Assembly (NCBI GenBank): GCA_040772045.1
Contig: JAXGYV010000006.1
Coordinates: forward strand, 49,021 to 113,020
Source of the DNA: JAXGYV01 sp040772045
Lineage (GTDB): Bacteria; Actinomycetota; Thermoleophilia; UBA2241
DNA length: 64,000 nucleotides
Direction: 5' to 3'
The notes beneath the pieces are model-generated. The model had not been told where the DNA came from and made no database searches. It saw only the letters and a list, made by a program, of their open reading frames with translations. The position numbers were made by a program, and so were the translations under genes. Below are positions 63,342 through 64,000 of this stretch, piece by piece; positions within the stretch are counted from its first letter, which is position 1, and every line of letters starts with the position of its first letter.

Positions 63342-64000
63342 GCGACGCCGATCCGCGGGAGCGGCCCGACCGCATCGTGGTGGCCCTGGACGCCTCGCCC
63401 CACAGCGTGGCGGCGCTGGAGGCGGCGGCCGAGCTGGCGATGCTGCTCGATGCCGAGCTCGAAGGGCTGTTCGTCGAAGACATCGATCTGTTCCGCCTGT
63501 GCGGCCTGCCCTTCGGCCACGAGGTCGGCTCGTACACGGCCGAGGTGCGCCGCGTGGACCACGCGGCGATGGAACGTCAGCTGCGGGCGCTGGCCGCCGC
63601 GATGCGCGAGGCCATGGAACGCATCGCCTTGCGCACGCCCATCCGCTGGAGCTTCCGCGTGAGCCGCGGATGCGTGGTCGACGAGCTGATGTGCGCGGCG
63701 CAGGGCGCGGCGCTCATCAGCGTGGGCCGCACCGGGCGGGCGCGGGGCAGGGGGATGGGTTCCACCGCCCGCGCGCTCGCCGGCCGCGCTCCGCGCCCGT
63801 TGCTGATCGCCGGCGAAGGCCGGGGCCTGGAGTTTCCGCTGGCCGTGCTCTTTACGGGCACGCCGGCTGCCGAGCGGGCGCTACGGCTGGCCCTGCGGCT
63901 CTCGCGGCGAGATCCGGCGCTCCTGCGCGTGGTCGCGTGGGCGGGTGCCGATCCCTCGCTGGGCGCTGACGACATGGCGGACGCCGTCCGCCGTCTGGCG
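63338..64000 (+). CDS. Universal stress protein-type protein, cut by window end
   Basis: ATG 63338 overlaps the Lon stop (ATGA); the frame is open to the end of the window (221 codons). RIVVALDASPHSVAALEAAA is the UspA-like first strand and helix, and AALISVGRTGRARGRGMGST is close to the G-x2-G-x9-G-S/T nucleotide loop. The first domain has a helical insertion (HAAMERQLRALAAAMREAME), and a second Usp-like unit seems to start near residue 170 (LEFPLAVLFTGTPAAERALR). Coupling to a Lon-type protease suggests a stress role. Confidence 0.8.
   Translation, partial: MSDADPRERPDRIVVALDASPHSVAALEAAAELAMLLDAELEGLFVEDIDLFRLCGLPFGHEVGSYTAEVRRVDHAAMERQLRALAAAMREAMERIALRTPIRWSFRVSRGCVVDELMCAAQGAALISVGRTGRARGRGMGSTARALAGRAPRPLLIAGEGRGLEFPLAVLFTGTPAAERALRLALRLSRRDPALLRVVAWAGADPSLGADDMADAVRRLA

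Overview
The window is GC-rich DNA from a bacterium. I read it as an anaerobic or facultatively anaerobic member of the Actinobacteria (Coriobacteriia / OPB41 / Geothermincolia-like), probably a metagenome-derived contig; this is inference. Supporting signs are: the order polA - rpsA - coaE - lytic transglycosylase - uvrB; a paired 2-hydroxyacyl-CoA dehydratase activase-type system (double ASKHA protein plus partner); an aldo/keto reductase with a C-terminal ferredoxin-like domain; an Isf-like flavoprotein; many GTG/TTG starts; and many 4-nt ATGA/GTGA gene overlaps.

Layout. 0-6.2 kb: a membrane sensor cut by the left edge, a secreted subtilase with a Trp/Arg/Tyr-rich C-terminal repeat, a secreted Zn amidase with FlgD-like Ig domains (one apparent frameshift), an odd poly-G/poly-C tract, and a Cys-cluster protein. 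6.4-10.9 kb: the activase pair. 10.9-14.9 kb: MutY-like glycosylase and ABC-F ATPase on the minus strand, then cupin and nitroreductase. 15.1-23.3 kb: a secreted RHS/YD-repeat protein of about 2,040 aa (one apparent frameshift) ending in an AT-rich, unrecognised C-terminal tip, followed by an AT-rich membrane-anchored protein (candidate immunity protein) and a Ycf48-like propeller lipoprotein. 23.3-31.0 kb: a gene-poor stretch with a 36-bp repeat pair, small membrane proteins, OsmC protein behind a CsoR/CstR-like operator, aldo/keto reductase, DUF429, flavoprotein, an ABC-2 exporter and a zinc-ribbon membrane protein. 31.0-47.2 kb: housekeeping and repair genes (DinG-type helicase/exonuclease, MFS carrier, ADP-ribosylglycohydrolase, M20 peptidase, tRNA-Leu(GAG), DUF296 protein, anti-sigma kinase, polA, rpsA, coaE, slt, uvrB).

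47.3-60.7 kb is a defence island between uvrB and a Lon-family protease gene. It holds a type III-like restriction helicase-nuclease, a small PD-(D/E)XK-like protein, a Mod-type methyltransferase, a DUF5343 + DUF4145-like pair, a shredded HNH endonuclease with displaced extra fragments, one indel-damaged AbiE module, an orphan ribbon-helix-helix protein and one intact AbiE module with a 14-bp inverted-repeat operator. Indels are heavily clustered here: the methyltransferase changes reading frame about eleven times within about 700 bp although its protein motifs stay recognisable, while the restriction subunit is intact. That means either a recently collapsing island or a locally poor consensus, and read-level data would be needed to separate them. 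The window closes with the Lon-family protease and a universal-stress-type protein cut by the right edge.

The best candidates for something new are the RHS tip with its neighbour (21 kb), the DUF5343/DUF4145-like pair (54 kb), and the two AbiE modules, whose apparently leaderless promoters share a CACTTA element (56.1 and 59.1 kb).
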